From Asaia astilbis JCM 15831 (lineage in GTDB: Bacteria; Pseudomonadota; Alphaproteobacteria; Acetobacterales; Acetobacteraceae), in assembly GCF_000613845.1 (NCBI RefSeq), contig NZ_BAJT01000009.1, positions 81,591 to 145,590 of the forward strand: a stretch of 64,000 bases of DNA, in the 5' to 3' direction. Positions 51,751 through 62,492 of this stretch are shown here, in pieces. A program made the translations under genes and the position numbers. Every line of letters begins with the position of its first letter. The first letter of the stretch is position 1. Under the pieces are notes generated by a model, which searched no databases, was not told the DNA's origin, and saw only the letters and a list, made by a program, of their open reading frames with translations.

Positions 51751-52067
51751 GTCATCTCCTTAAGCGGACAAGAATAGTCACAGATACGTGACTTAAATGA
51801 AGCCAACCTGACGGTCCACGTTACGTTTCGGGTAGGCTTCGCTCATCGCCCTAACGCCCGTCTTCCAAACACGTTCAGAGTGTATCGGTGCGTTGCCTGC
51901 TTATTCCGCCTCTCGGCCCTGTTCACTCAGCTCTGATCGTCGTTCTGATCTGTCCTCGACGCAGGAACAGGAGATGAAACAGGTAAAGTAGGCAGGGACG
52001 GAGGTTGCTCGATCTAACAGATGGCAGCGTGACGCACCCGGCTTTATTAGAAGCAGGGTACGATCAA
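51751..52067. other. Intergenic region between GlsB-like gene and ppc
   Basis: A 317-base gap. It holds the upstream region of the GlsB-like gene (minus strand) and the sequence after the ppc stop. AGTCAC and GTGACT form a short inverted repeat with a 6-base spacer at about 51776-51793, 26 bases upstream of the GlsB-like start, which could be a regulator site. No convincing terminator for ppc was seen. Confidence 0.4.
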
Positions 52068-54936
52068 TCAGCCGAAAGAGCCGTTGGCGTGCATGATGGC
52101 AACGCTGATCTCACGCAGCACTCCAAATAGGCGCGCCATGGGAGCAAAGATTTCCTCATGTTCGCGCGTGAAGCCGTGATCGTCGCGTGGACCGCTCGGT
52201 TCATGGAAGTCGAGATCCGTTACGACACCTGCCGATTGCGGGAAAATCTCTGATAGACGTTTCAGAACGGCAGGAATTTCCAGCTGCAGCACCAGTCGGA
52301 GCAGGGCTTCGCGGTTGATGTCGTTACGCGGGCTGAAATAGGGAATGCGCGTCGCAAGAAGCCAGATCTGCCCGATGACAGCATGGCGGATCGCGTGGAG
52401 CGTGCGTTCTTGAGCGCTCATTTTGAGCGTATGGCTCCAGACCGACTCAAGCGCAATGTTATCGGCCTGGATACGGCGGAACATCGCCGGAAGGCTGCGC
52501 CAGAATTCGAGCCCTTCCAGCCCGCTGGCCAGAGCGAGGTGCTGGCTCCGTTGCTCCTCATTGCGCGCAGATGCGGCGCGATCGAGCCATGTGCCGGGGT
52601 CGAGCAGGCGAACGATGCCGCGCAGGCGCCGATATCGGAATGCGCAGCGGCCTGACGGGCAAAATCGAGCGCGAGACCGAAGCGGCGGCTCTTGCGTGCC
52701 AGCTTTTCGAAAGTCTCGGGATGGCGCGCAGCCGCAGTGCCGAAGCCCTGAAGCACATTCGTCCACCAGCCAAGCTGCTCGAGAATGGCGTTGTTCGGGA
52801 TGGCGCGCAGCTGGCTCGGATGTGTGATGCGCGTCACGCTTATTCCGTCACCCTGACGCGCCGAGGGGCGCGAGCCGGATTTGTCGATCAACGCCGGGCC
52901 AAAGGCTCCGAGCAGCCCCGCATAGCCGGGATCTTCGACAAGGCTGCTCATGTCGAGCGCGATGGTCGAGAAGAAATCCGAGGAGAAATCGGGCTCGTCA
53001 TAAATCGGGTCACGCGTGGTCGAGAGCGGATGCACCAGATGCTCGGCCAGCGTTGCGATCGTAGACGCTGCGAGTGTTGCCGTACCGAACAGGGTGTAGC
53101 CATCGCCGCCCTGAAAGGCCGCTTCCTCGCGCAGGCTGATTCCGGCTTTGGCGAAAAGACCACGCGTATGATCGGGGGAAAAATAGCTGAGGCGGTCCGA
53201 CAGGCTGAACGGATGCGCCCCACGGCCAATACTCTCGCCATGTGTATCGAACAGCACCAGCTCGATATCCTTCATGCCGTGCTTTTGCATGAGGGTCAGG
53301 GTGCGCAGACGCAGACGTTCGACCAGATTGGTTGCGGCAAGCTGACCGATATAACGGCCCGAGTCCGAGTATCCGAATTGCAGGCAAAGTCGGCCGTTAT
53401 TGCGGATATACTCGCGCCAATGCGGTGAGCGGAATGCTTCTTCGAGAATGATCTCGCCATTCTCGAGTGCGCTCTGGGTTTCGAAAAGCGGTGAGATCTG
53501 GATCTGATCGTCACGAATACCCAGCTGGCGCGCCAGCCAGAGCGTGGCGAGCAGCGTGTAGCCGCTCTCCGTCTCGGCGATCAGGAAGCGGATCGGCGTG
53601 CCGGAATCGATATGCTTGAGGATCTGCGCCATGGTCATCATCAGACGCCCGGCGGAAGACTGCTCCATCATCACAGCACCAAAATCGACCGGGATCGGCG
53701 TCTTTAGCGCTTCAAGTGCGTCGTTGATCTGTGTCAGAACCAGACGGCGGCGTGACGGGATGGTGGGGTCGTCTTCGATCCCGAGACGATGGCGCACCAC
53801 ATTATAAATCTGGGTTGCGTTTAGACGCGTATGGATATGGGCAGCGCCCAGCCCGTGCGCCATGAAGCCCGAGCGTGCCGTCAGCAAGGCTGTACGGCGG
53901 GCGCCTTCGAGCAGCGCGAGCGCATCGTCAAAAAGCGGCGCGAGCGTTTCTGCCGAAGACAGGGCGGCTTCGCGACGGCTGACCAGCGTCTGGGCGAAAG
54001 CAGCAATAGCGGTCGCATCGTTCTGACTATGGCCGGGGCAGGCGGCCTCCTGCTCCTTTACGGCACCGAGGGCCACGTCGATGCGGGCGACAAGCTGCGA
54101 ACACTCAGGCAGCAGGGACTCAAGCTGCGTGCGCAGGCGTTCGAGCTGCGTGCGCTTGAGGGCGAGGCGGATGCGGAGCGTGTCCCACCAATGGATATCG
54201 CTGCGTCCGTCCGTATCGAAGCCAACCCAGGTCGCTAGAATGAGTGTTCTGATCGTCAGTGCTGCCAGGGCGTCGACCTGACCGGGCCAGCGGACGGCGG
54301 CATGATCCAGAATGGCTGCGTTAAAGACATCGAGCGCGTCGCGCCCACGCAAGATGGCGGTAAGCGCAAGGTTCTGCTCATGCGCCAGAGTGGGGGCAGC
54401 CTCGCGCCGATGCGATTTCAGCTCAGGCAGACGATGGGCCGGGTCGTCGCCATGTCGACAATATGGCCGTAGACGCTATCGGCCAGAGCAAAGGTCGGAT
54501 GCGCAGTAAAAACAGCGGCAAAACCGGGGCGCGAAAGCCGGGCGATCAGAGCATCCGGCGTATCACAGCTCTCAACAGTTTTTCTGGCCGCCTCATCGAG
54601 ACGGTCCAGCGGCGCCGTTTCATCGGTGAGTCCGAGATAGCTCCGCAGGCGCGCGGCGCGCTCAACGAGATTGCCATCGCGCAGCACACGCACGATTTGT
54701 TCGAGAGTCTCGACAGACAGTGTGCCGTCGATCAGTTCATCGCCGATCTGGCTGGACAGGGTTTCGATCGGGTCGGGAAGGTGGCGCTCGTGACCGGCGC
54801 GGTCCTGTAGAGCCTGCATCTCATCTGTCAGACGCGTTGCGAAAGCGGCGCCCTCGCCGGTTTTTGAAATAATTTTCTGATCGACCTTTGAGGCGGGCGT
54901 TCCGTCAGGGGCGTGATGCGGCGCGGTATTGGACAA
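52068..54936 (-). CDS. ppc: Divergent phosphoenolpyruvate carboxylase (two frameshifts)
   Basis: About 956 residues once two breaks are closed (near 54415, AGGCTG for AGCTG; near 52630, GCCCTG for GCCTG). PEPC landmarks are present but altered: VFTAHPTFALAD (usually TAHPTE), GYSDSGRY (usually GYSDSAKD), LFDTHGESIGRGAHP (usually FHGRGGSIGRGG), and GSRPSARQ (usually GSRPAKRR). The C-terminus ends HANGSFG instead of the standard RNTG. PEPC makes oxaloacetate from PEP and bicarbonate, the main refill of the TCA cycle in acetic acid bacteria. Whether this divergent form is fully active cannot be judged by eye. Confidence 0.8.
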
Positions 54937-55056
54937 GGCACTCTCGCTTGAATTCGGGTCACGGGCAACGACCGGTTTTCCATGTCAAAGCATGATGGCA
55001 ATGGAGGATCGTTTGAGGCACAGGACTTTTTATCACAGCGATGATAGGGAGAAGGC

Positions 55057-56388
55057 ATGGCTCATGCGACCCCTGATCATTCCGCTCCCAGTGCGTCACA
55101 GGCTGAAGCTACGGCGATCGAGGCCGAAGCTCAGGCAAGTCTGAAAGCATCCCGCCGTCTCGCGGGCGGCCTTCTGGTGTCGATGGGGGGCGTCATGGTG
55201 CTCTCAGCCGGCTTACCCGCGCTGGGCGTCATGAGAGACAGTTACCTGCTCGAAGTCTTGCGCTCTGGCGCGCGCGCCGGGGTGGTGGGGGGCATTGCAG
55301 ACTGGTTTGCCGTCACCGCGTTGTTCCGGCATCCGCTCGGACTGCCTATTCCGCACACTGCTGTGCTGCCGCGTCAGCAGCCGCGTCTTGCGCGGGCTCT
55401 AGGGCGTTTTGTCTCGACGCAGTTCTTTACGGAAGAGGATGCAAGCCGAGCGCTGGCCTCGGCCGATGTGGCGCGCCTTCTCGCCAATCTCTTGCGTCAG
55501 CCGCGCACAGCCAGCGCCACGGCGTCGGCCTTGCGACGCAGTGTGCCGGACATGCTCGACCGTCTGGAGGATGGACGTGCCTCAGCCGCAATCGCCAAAG
55601 CGTTGCCGGTGCTGGTCGGCGGGGAAACCTCGATCAAGGTTGTGACACGGTCCTTGCGGGCGCTGGTCGATAACGAATTGCATCAGGAAGTGCTTTCAGC
55701 ACTTCTGGAGCGCTTCAAGGCGGCGGTTCAGAAGCGCGAAGCAACTTTGCGGAGTTTTATCGAAGAGCGCGTACGCGAGCAGGGCGGTCGCATGATCGGC
55801 TGGGCAATCGGTCCTTCCGTCGCCAATCGTGTCATTACGGCGCTTTATATGGAGCTTGACCGGGTCGATCCGCAGGATTCCGATATCCGCGAAGGATTTA
55901 CGGGGTGGATCCGACAGGAGATCGATCGTCTGGAGGAGGATCCCGAAAGGCGGGCCCGGTTCGGCAATGCGATTTCGGGCTATCTCGGCCATGACAGTCT
56001 CAAACTCTGGTGGTCGGAGATCTGGCAACGGTTCCGCGGGGTGGCTGAGGCCGACCTTGCTTCCGAGGAAGGGTGGAGCCGTAGTGTGATTGAGACAGCG
56101 CTTCTCAGTCTGGCCGATCAGCTGGATCATGACCCCGGGATGCGCGCTCGTCTGGAGCAGACGCTCAAGACGACTCTGGTCAGGGTTCTGCCGTCTCTGC
56201 GTGATAAGCTGGCAGTTTATATTGCGTCGGTGATGGAGCGATGGGACCCGTCCGAGCTTTCAGCCAGACTCGAACAAAGGGTCGGACGTGACCTGCAATA
56301 TATCCGGATAAACGGCACGGTGGTCGGATTTGTGGTAGGTGCGGTGCTCGACATGCTCATGCAGCTTTGCTTCGGCCATCTCGGCTGA
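55057..56388 (+). CDS. DUF445 family membrane protein
   Basis: The 443-residue protein matches the DUF445 (YjiN/YheB) family: GVVGGIADWFAVTALFRHPLGLPIPHTAVLPRQQPRLARALGRFVSTQFF is the hallmark. A membrane helix lies near the N-terminus (LAGGLLVSMGGVMVLSAGLPALG) and another at the C-terminus (INGTVVGFVVGAVLDMLMQLCFG); the region between is helical and charged. The function is unknown. It is divergent from ppc. Confidence 0.9.
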   Translation: MAHATPDHSAPSASQAEATAIEAEAQASLKASRRLAGGLLVSMGGVMVLSAGLPALGVMRDSYLLEVLRSGARAGVVGGIADWFAVTALFRHPLGLPIPHTAVLPRQQPRLARALGRFVSTQFFTEEDASRALASADVARLLANLLRQPRTASATASALRRSVPDMLDRLEDGRASAAIAKALPVLVGGETSIKVVTRSLRALVDNELHQEVLSALLERFKAAVQKREATLRSFIEERVREQGGRMIGWAIGPSVANRVITALYMELDRVDPQDSDIREGFTGWIRQEIDRLEEDPERRARFGNAISGYLGHDSLKLWWSEIWQRFRGVAEADLASEEGWSRSVIETALLSLADQLDHDPGMRARLEQTLKTTLVRVLPSLRDKLAVYIASVMERWDPSELSARLEQRVGRDLQYIRINGTVVGFVVGAVLDMLMQLCFGHLG

Positions 56389-56516
56389 TCGAGTTTTTCT
56401 GTGTGTCACAGAGGGCGAAAAGGGTTGACGCAGCGGCTCTGGACGCGCATCTGCTACAAAATAGCACCATTTAGGTCTTTAATATCTGTCCGCACCGGAC
56501 TGATCGAGGGAGCCGA

Positions 56517-56984
56517 ATGCTCAGGTTATCCAAACTCGCCGATTACGCAACGGTTCTGCTCGTGCAGCTCGGTCAACACGACACGCTCATGACGGCGACC
56601 GCGCTCGCGGGGGCGACGGGCGTGCCCGAGCCCACCGTTGCCAAGCTGCTCAAGGGATTGGCTGCTGACGGTCTGGTTGCTTCCCATCGCGGCGCGCGTG
56701 GCGGATACCGTCTTGCCAAAGCGCTCTCCGAGATCTCGATTGCGGCGGTCATTACCTCCGTTGACGGTCCGATTGCGCTGACAGCTTGTGTCGAGGGACG
56801 CCTGTGTGAAGCGAAGTCGCTTTGCGCCCTCTCATCGGGGCAGTGGGACATGGTCAACCATGCCATCCGCTCGACCCTCGAATCTATCAATCTTGACGAT
56901 ATGAGCCGCGCCCATCTGACGGGTGAGTTTACACCTGCATCGCGATGTGTGGCTCACGATCACCATCCTGCCTCGGAGGGATAA
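56517..56984 (+). CDS. Rrf2 family regulator of the SUF operon
   Basis: The 155-residue protein is an Rrf2/IscR-type factor: [68 protein letters not shown], then the cysteine triad [13 protein letters not shown] (C-x5-C-x5-C) that would hold an Fe-S cluster. It is the first gene of the suf unit and ends one base before the sufB start codon. By analogy with IscR and SufR it should sense cluster supply and control the operon. The promoter must lie in the 128 bases after 56388. Confidence 0.93.
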   Translation: MLRLSKLADYATVLLVQLGQHDTLMTATALAGATGVPEPTVAKLLKGLAADGLVASHRGARGGYRLAKALSEISIAAVITSVDGPIALTACVEGRLCEAKSLCALSSGQWDMVNHAIRSTLESINLDDMSRAHLTGEFTPASRCVAHDHHPASEG

Positions 56985-56985
56985 G

Positions 56986-58476
56986 ATGCCAGCCGTTACG
57001 GAAACCCGCGAAGCCGTCGAAACGCTCGGCCAGTCTACCTATAAATGGGGTTTCGAAACCGACATCGAGATGGATTTCGCGCCTAAAGGGCTCAGCGAAG
57101 ACACCATCCGTTTCATTTCAGCACGCAAGCAAGAGCCGGAATGGATGCTTGACTGGCGCCTTCAGGCTTTCCGTGCCTGGCAGGCGATGGAAGAGCCGAG
57201 CTGGCAGAAGCCGGAATATCCGGCCATCGATTATCAGGACGCCTTTTATTTCGCCGAGCCGAAAAACAAGCCCGGCCCGAAATCGCTGGACGAAGTCGAC
57301 CCTGAATTGCTGCGCACTTACGAAAAGCTCGGCATTCCGCTGCACGAACAGGCCATTCTGGCCGGTGTCGAAGGGGCGGGCGACGTCGAAGCGCGTTTGC
57401 CGGTGGCTGTCGATGCCGTGTTCGATTCCGTGTCGGTCGTCACGACCTTCCGCAAGACGCTGGAAGAAGCCGGGGTCATTTTCTGCCCGATTTCCGACGC
57501 CATTCGCGAGCACCCTGAGCTTGTGAAGCGCTATCTGGGCTCGGTTGTTCCGGTTAGCGATAACTTCTTCGCAGCGTTGAACTCGGCCGTCTTCACCGAT
57601 GGATCGTTCGTCTATGTGCCTGAAGGCGTGCGCTGCCCGATGGAGCTCTCGACCTATTTCCGCATCAATGCCCGCAATACCGGGCAGTTCGAGCGGACGC
57701 TGATCATCTGCGAGGACCGCGCAACAGTCTCGTATCTCGAAGGCTGCACGGCACCGATGCGCGACGAAAACCAGCTCCATGCGGCTGTCGTCGAGCTGGT
57801 GGCGATGAACGATGCCAAGATCAAATATTCCACGGTGCAGAACTGGTATCCGGGTGATGAGAACGGCAAGGGCGGTATCTATAACTTTGTGACCAAGCGC
57901 GGTGCCTGCCGCGGCCGCAATGCCAAAATTTCCTGGACGCAGGTCGAGACAGGATCTGCGATTACCTGGAAATATCCCTCCTGCATTCTTGCCGGGGAGG
58001 GCTCTGTGGGTGAGTTCTACTCGGTTGCGGTCACCAATAACCGTCAGCAGGCCGATACGGGTACCAAGATGATCCATCTTGCGCCCAATACGCGCTCGAC
58101 CATCATCGCCAAGACGATTTCGGCAGGTCGCTCCGACAGCACCTATCGCGGTCTGGTGCGCATGATGCCCAAGGCACGCGGTGCGCGTAATTTCACCCAG
58201 TGCGACAGTCTGCTGATCGGCGATCAGTGCGGCGCACACACGGTGCCTTACATCGAAAACCGTAACATGACGGCGCGCGTTGAGCATGAAGCGACAACGT
58301 CGAAGATTTCTGAAGACCAGCTTTTCTATTGCCGGTCGCGTGGCCTATCGGAAGAAGATGCCGTCGGTCTCATCGTCAACGGGTTCTGCAAGGATGTCCT
58401 GAAGGAACTCCCCATGGAGTTTGCAGTGGAAGCTCAAAAGCTCCTGCAGCTCAGTCTTGAAGGTAGCGTCGGGTAA
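56986..58476 (+). CDS. sufB: Fe-S cluster assembly protein SufB
   Basis: SufB is the scaffold core of the SufBC2D complex. The 496-residue protein has [43 protein letters not shown] at the start, [43 protein letters not shown] in the middle and [58 protein letters not shown] at the end, with the Cys and Glu residues linked to cluster formation. It is second in the suf unit, and GGAGG precedes the ATG at 56986. Confidence 0.97.
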   Translation: MPAVTETREAVETLGQSTYKWGFETDIEMDFAPKGLSEDTIRFISARKQEPEWMLDWRLQAFRAWQAMEEPSWQKPEYPAIDYQDAFYFAEPKNKPGPKSLDEVDPELLRTYEKLGIPLHEQAILAGVEGAGDVEARLPVAVDAVFDSVSVVTTFRKTLEEAGVIFCPISDAIREHPELVKRYLGSVVPVSDNFFAALNSAVFTDGSFVYVPEGVRCPMELSTYFRINARNTGQFERTLIICEDRATVSYLEGCTAPMRDENQLHAAVVELVAMNDAKIKYSTVQNWYPGDENGKGGIYNFVTKRGACRGRNAKISWTQVETGSAITWKYPSCILAGEGSVGEFYSVAVTNNRQQADTGTKMIHLAPNTRSTIIAKTISAGRSDSTYRGLVRMMPKARGARNFTQCDSLLIGDQCGAHTVPYIENRNMTARVEHEATTSKISEDQLFYCRSRGLSEEDAVGLIVNGFCKDVLKELPMEFAVEAQKLLQLSLEGSVG

Positions 58477-58487
58477 AGAACCGTATC

Positions 58488-59257
58488 ATGAATGATTTTC
58501 TGAAAATTTCCGGTCTCTGTGCGCAGATTGACGATAACGGAACCCCCAAGGAGATCCTGCGTGGACTGGATCTTGAAGTTCCCAAGGGCGAGATTCACGC
58601 CATCATGGGTCCGAACGGATCCGGTAAATCGACGCTTTCTTATGTGTTGGCGGGCCGTGAAGACTACGAAGTAACCGGCGGCAGCGCCGAGTTCCTCGGC
58701 GAGGACCTGCTGGCGCTCGAGCCGGAAGAGCGTGCGGCTCTGGGTGTGTTCCTTGCGTTTCAGGCGCCCATCGAATTGCCGGGTGTGAACAATGCCAACT
58801 TCCTGCGCACAGCCGTGAACGCTGTGCGGCGCGCGCGCAAGGAAGATGAGCTGGATGCGGTCGGCTTCCTCAAGGCTGTGCGTGCCGAAACCAAGCATCT
58901 GCAGATGTCCGACGACATGCTCAAGCGTAACGTCAATGTCGGGTTCTCTGGCGGCGAGAAGAAGCGCAATGAGGTGCTTCAGATGCGTATGCTGCGACCG
59001 AAATTCGCCATCCTCGACGAGACAGATAGCGGGCTCGACATCGATGCTCTGCGGATCGTCGCCGAGGGTGTGAACAGCTTCGGGGGGCGGATTTCTCGGC
59101 ACTCATCATCACCCATCACCAGCGTCTTCTGGACTACATCAAGCCCGACCGTGTTCACGTCATGGCGAAGGGCAAGATCATCCATAGCGGCGGGGGCGAA
59201 GTGGCGCTGGCGCTCGAAGCTCAGGGCTATCAACAATATCTCGAGGCGGTGGCATGA
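58488..59257 (+). CDS. sufC: Fe-S cluster assembly ATPase SufC (one frameshift)
   Basis: An ABC-type ATPase without membrane domain. Seen: Walker A GPNGSGKST, Q-loop FLAFQAPIELPGV, signature FSGGEKKRNE, Walker B FAILDETDSGLDIDAL. Near 59080-59090 the frame breaks in a run of six G; one more base gives DFSALIITHHQRLLDYIKPDRVHVMAKGKIIHSGGGEVALALEAQGYQQYLEAVA and a stop at 59257. Repaired length is 256. Its stop overlaps the sufD start (ATGA). Confidence 0.95.
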
Positions 59258-60471
59258 GCGGCGCGATCGCTCTTTCGCCGGCAGTCGAGTCCTTTCTGTC
59301 CCGGGCCCATGACGGCGAGGCGCGCAGCCTTTTGCAGCGTCAGGGTCTGCCGCAGCGTCGTCTCGAGGCCTGGCGCTATACGCCGTTGCGCGACCTCGAC
59401 AAGACCGGTTTCGCGGCACCTCAGTCCGTCTCGGACGAGGAGGCTGAAGCTTTGGTGGCTCGTTTGGCCCCTGAGGCTCAGGACGGTCATCGCGTGGTCT
59501 TCGTCAATGGCACGCTGATTGCGGCCCTGACCGATTTGCCGGAGACGGTTCGGGTCGTGCCCGTCGCCGTTCCCCTGCTTGCCGATCGTCCTCTGAGCGT
59601 CCTGAACAGCGCGGTGCAGCAGCCCGGCTTCGGCATTCGAGTGGCCGCAGGCGTTGATGCCGGCAAGATCGCTCTTGTGTCCCTCGTGACGGGCGATGAA
59701 CCAGCGTCGACCCATCTCGCACATCAAGTGACGCTGGAAGAAAAAGCGCGTCTGACCTTGCTGGACATCCAGTCGGGAGAAGGCACGTATCTCGCCAACC
59801 CGAGCCTGACGGTTTCGGTCGCTCAGGAAGCGCATCTTGTTCATCTGCGTGTTCAGCAGGACAGTGTTGAGGCGACCAATCTGGCGTTTGTCAGCGCCGA
59901 GATTGCTGAACATGGCATTTATGACAGCTTCACGCTGACGCTGGGTGCGCGTCTTTCGCGGCATGAGGTGCTGGCGCAGCTTGATGGCAAGCATGGTGCC
60001 GTGCATGTCAATGCTGCGCAGCTTCTGGGCGGGGCGCAGCACGCTGATCTGACGTCGGTGATCACGCATGCGGCACCTGATTGCATTTCACGCCAGACGG
60101 TCAAGAACGTCCTGATGGATGGTGCGCATGGTGTTTTCCAGGGCAAGATCTTCGTCGATCGTATTGCCCAGAAAACCGATGGGTACCAGATGAACCAGGC
60201 GCTTCTTCTGTCGGAAAAGGCGCAGATCGACAGCAAGCCAGAGCTTGAAATCTACGCCGATGACGTGAAATGCAGCCATGGTGCCACGGTTGGCGCTCTC
60301 GATGACGAGCAGCTTTTCTATCTGCGTGCCCGTGGCATTCCGCAGGCGGAAGCCCGTGCAATCCTTGTGCGCGCTTTCCTGCTGGATGCGCTTGCGCTGG
60401 TGACGGATGAGGCGGCCTATGCGCTGCTCGATCAGCGCGTCGAAGCATGGTGGCAGAAAAGAGAGGCCTGA
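59254..60471 (+). CDS. sufD: Fe-S cluster assembly protein SufD
   Basis: The 405-residue SufD pairs with SufB in the SufBC2D scaffold. The C-terminal core is clear: GAVHVNAAQLLGGAQHADLTSVITHAAPDCISRQTVKNVLMDGAHGVFQGKIFVDRIAQKTDGYQMNQALLLSEKAQIDSKPELEIYADDVKCSHGATVGALDDEQLFYLRARGIPQAEARAILVRAFL, with the conserved Cys and His of the SufB-SufD interface. The N-terminal third is helical and more variable. It overlaps sufC and sufS by a few bases each. Confidence 0.96.
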   Translation: MSGAIALSPAVESFLSRAHDGEARSLLQRQGLPQRRLEAWRYTPLRDLDKTGFAAPQSVSDEEAEALVARLAPEAQDGHRVVFVNGTLIAALTDLPETVRVVPVAVPLLADRPLSVLNSAVQQPGFGIRVAAGVDAGKIALVSLVTGDEPASTHLAHQVTLEEKARLTLLDIQSGEGTYLANPSLTVSVAQEAHLVHLRVQQDSVEATNLAFVSAEIAEHGIYDSFTLTLGARLSRHEVLAQLDGKHGAVHVNAAQLLGGAQHADLTSVITHAAPDCISRQTVKNVLMDGAHGVFQGKIFVDRIAQKTDGYQMNQALLLSEKAQIDSKPELEIYADDVKCSHGATVGALDDEQLFYLRARGIPQAEARAILVRAFLLDALALVTDEAAYALLDQRVEAWWQKREA

Positions 60472-61706
60472 TGACGCAAAGCGCTGTTCTCGACCGCTTC
60501 GACACATTGCGAAGCCGGTTTCCGATCCTCTCCGAGACCGTTCATGGACGTCCGCTCGTTTTTCTGGACAGTGCGGCCTCGGCCCAGAAGCCGGATTGCG
60601 TCATTGAGGCGATGGCGCAGGCCATGCAGCATCAATACGCGAACATCCATCGTGGGCTGCATTGGATGAGCGAACGGACGACCGAAGCTTATGAGTCGGT
60701 CCGTACCCAGGCTGCGCGTTTCCTGAAAGCCCCCGATCGCAGCGAGATCATTTTCACGAGGAACAGCACCGAGGCGATCAATCTCGTTGCGCATTCCTAT
60801 GGGGCATTGCTCAAGCCCGGTCAGGCTGTCCTGATCTCCGAGCTGGAGCATCACTCCAATCTCGTGCCCTGGCAGATGCTGCGCGACCGCGCCGGGATCG
60901 AGCTGCGTGTAGCCCCGATAACAGACGAGGGTGACCTCGATCTGGAGGCCTACAAGGCTCTGCTCGCAGATGGGCGTGTCGGATTGGTGGCAATCACCCA
61001 CATGTCCAACGTGCTTGGTACGTTGACCCCGGCAAAGGAACTGGCGCGCCTCGCCCATGAGCACGGCGCGCGGATTCTCTTCGACGGATCTCAGTCTGCC
61101 GTTCACCGCGCGATCGATGTGCAGGATCTGGAAGCGGATTTCTTTGTCTGCACCGGGCACAAGCTCTACGGGCCAACCGGGATCGGTCTGCTTTGGGGTA
61201 AGGCTGAGTTACTGAACGCGATGCCGCCTTTCATGGGTGGTGGCGAGATGATCGAGAGCGTCAGCTTCGAAAAATCGAGTTGGGCGCCTATTCCCCACAA
61301 GTTCGAGGCGGGGACCCCACCGATTATCGAAGTCATCGGTCTGGGTGCGGCGCTTTCGTTCATGGAAGAGCTGGGCGCGGAAGCCATTACCGCGCACGAA
61401 GAAGCGCTCGTTGCCTATACGCGCGAGACACTCGGTTCCTGCGAAGGCGTGAAGCTTGTCGGCTCGCCTGCAGAACAGGGTGGTGTGGTCTCTTTCATCG
61501 TCGAGGGCGCGCACCCACATGATCTGGCGGTGCTGCTGGATCGGCAGGGAATTGCCATTCGCGCTGGCCAGCATTGCGCCGAGCCTCTGATCCGTCGTCT
61601 GGGGCTCACTGCGACGGCCAGAGCCAGTTTTGGTGTTTATACGACACGCGACGATATCGATGCATTGGTAAAGGGCGTGTTGCGCGCCCGACAGATGCTG
61701 GTCTGA
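60471..61706 (+). CDS. sufS: Cysteine desulfurase SufS
   Basis: This PLP enzyme takes sulfur from cysteine for Fe-S clusters. The 411-residue protein shows FLDSAASAQKPDCVIEAM, IFTRNSTEAINLVAHSYG, ISELEHHSNLVPWQ, DGSQSAVH, the PLP lysine in CTGHKLYGPTGIG, and the catalytic Cys in IRAGQHCAEPLIRRLG (group II type). The ATG at 60471 overlaps the sufD stop. No sufE gene is seen nearby; sulfur transfer may need one elsewhere. Confidence 0.97.
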   Translation: MTQSAVLDRFDTLRSRFPILSETVHGRPLVFLDSAASAQKPDCVIEAMAQAMQHQYANIHRGLHWMSERTTEAYESVRTQAARFLKAPDRSEIIFTRNSTEAINLVAHSYGALLKPGQAVLISELEHHSNLVPWQMLRDRAGIELRVAPITDEGDLDLEAYKALLADGRVGLVAITHMSNVLGTLTPAKELARLAHEHGARILFDGSQSAVHRAIDVQDLEADFFVCTGHKLYGPTGIGLLWGKAELLNAMPPFMGGGEMIESVSFEKSSWAPIPHKFEAGTPPIIEVIGLGAALSFMEELGAEAITAHEEALVAYTRETLGSCEGVKLVGSPAEQGGVVSFIVEGAHPHDLAVLLDRQGIAIRAGQHCAEPLIRRLGLTATARASFGVYTTRDDIDALVKGVLRARQMLV

Positions 61707-61723
61707 CACAGGAAATTGCGATC

Positions 61724-62107
61724 ATGACTGAAGAAAACCATGTCCTGACCAGACCGTTTGGCGCTTCGTCTGAAAACGAGGCTCAAGAACCAGCGTCGTC
61801 GAGCATGCCGGACGAAGACAGCGTTATTTCCGCCATTGCGACCGTTTATGATCCGGAAATTCCGGTCAACATCTACGAGCTCGGTCTGATTTATGCGATT
61901 GATCTCCATGATGACGGTCGCATCGATATCGAGATGACCCTGACGGCGCCAAATTGCCCAAGCGCGCAGGAATTGCCCGAACAGGTTCGCGAAGCTGTGG
62001 CGGCATTACCGGGCGTCAGCAAGGCCAGTGTTGCCGTCGTTTGGGATCCTCCATGGGACATGAGCCGTATGAGCGATGACGCACGTCTTGCACTGAATAT
62101 GTTCTGA
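61724..62107 (+). CDS. sufT: SufT/MIP18 family Fe-S assembly factor (DUF59)
   Basis: A 127-residue protein: a 40-residue polar start, then the MIP18/DUF59 domain, VISAIATVYDPEIPVNIYELGLIYAIDLHDDGRIDIEMTLTAPNCPSAQELPEQVREAVAALPGVSKASVAVVWDPPWDMSRMSDDARLAL, with the conserved DPE and the Cys in APNCPSA. SufT proteins help Fe-S cluster maturation or transfer. ATG at 61724 is chosen by spacing to sufS; the frame extends upstream into sufS but not as a gene. Confidence 0.93.
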   Translation: MTEENHVLTRPFGASSENEAQEPASSSMPDEDSVISAIATVYDPEIPVNIYELGLIYAIDLHDDGRIDIEMTLTAPNCPSAQELPEQVREAVAALPGVSKASVAVVWDPPWDMSRMSDDARLALNMF

Positions 62108-62121
62108 ACGGAGAGAGCGAC

Positions 62122-62492
62122 ATGAGCGATACACAGACAGCTCCTGCGGCGAAACGGCGGGAACTTCCCCCTCTGATGCAGATGACCGAGCGCGCCGCCC
62201 AGCGCCTCAAGCAGCTCTATGAAGGGGCGAATAAAGGCAGATCCTGCGTATCGGTGTGAATACGCGTGGCTGTTCCGGCATGTCCTATGACATGAACTTT
62301 GTTGAGGAAGCCCGACCGGGAGATGAGCGCGTGATCGATCACGGTCTGCAACTTCTGGTTGAGAGCAAGGCGACCTTGTTTCTGATCGGGACGGTGATGG
62401 ATTACGAGATTAAGGATCTCGAATCAGGCTTCACCTTCACCAATCCCAATGAAAAAGGCCGTTGCGGCTGTGGTGAGAGCTTTCACGTCTGA
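62122..62492 (+). CDS. sufA: A-type Fe-S carrier protein, SufA/ErpA-like (one frameshift)
   Basis: The N-terminal part, LPPLMQMTERAAQRLKQLYEGANKG, and the C-terminal part, LRIGVNTRGCSGMSYDMNFVEEARPGDERVIDHGLQLLVESKATLFLIGTVMDYEIKDLESGFTFTNPNEKGRCGCGESFHV, lie in different frames. One base added near 62240 joins them (about 123 residues). The three cluster-binding cysteines of A-type carriers are present (GCSG and RCGCGE). It is the last gene of the suf unit and overlaps the convergent methyltransferase gene by 10 bases. Confidence 0.93.

Noticed and set aside
56425..56460. TTGACG ... TACAAA as the suf operon promoter
   Set aside because: The spacer would be 24 bases, too long for a normal sigma-70 promoter.
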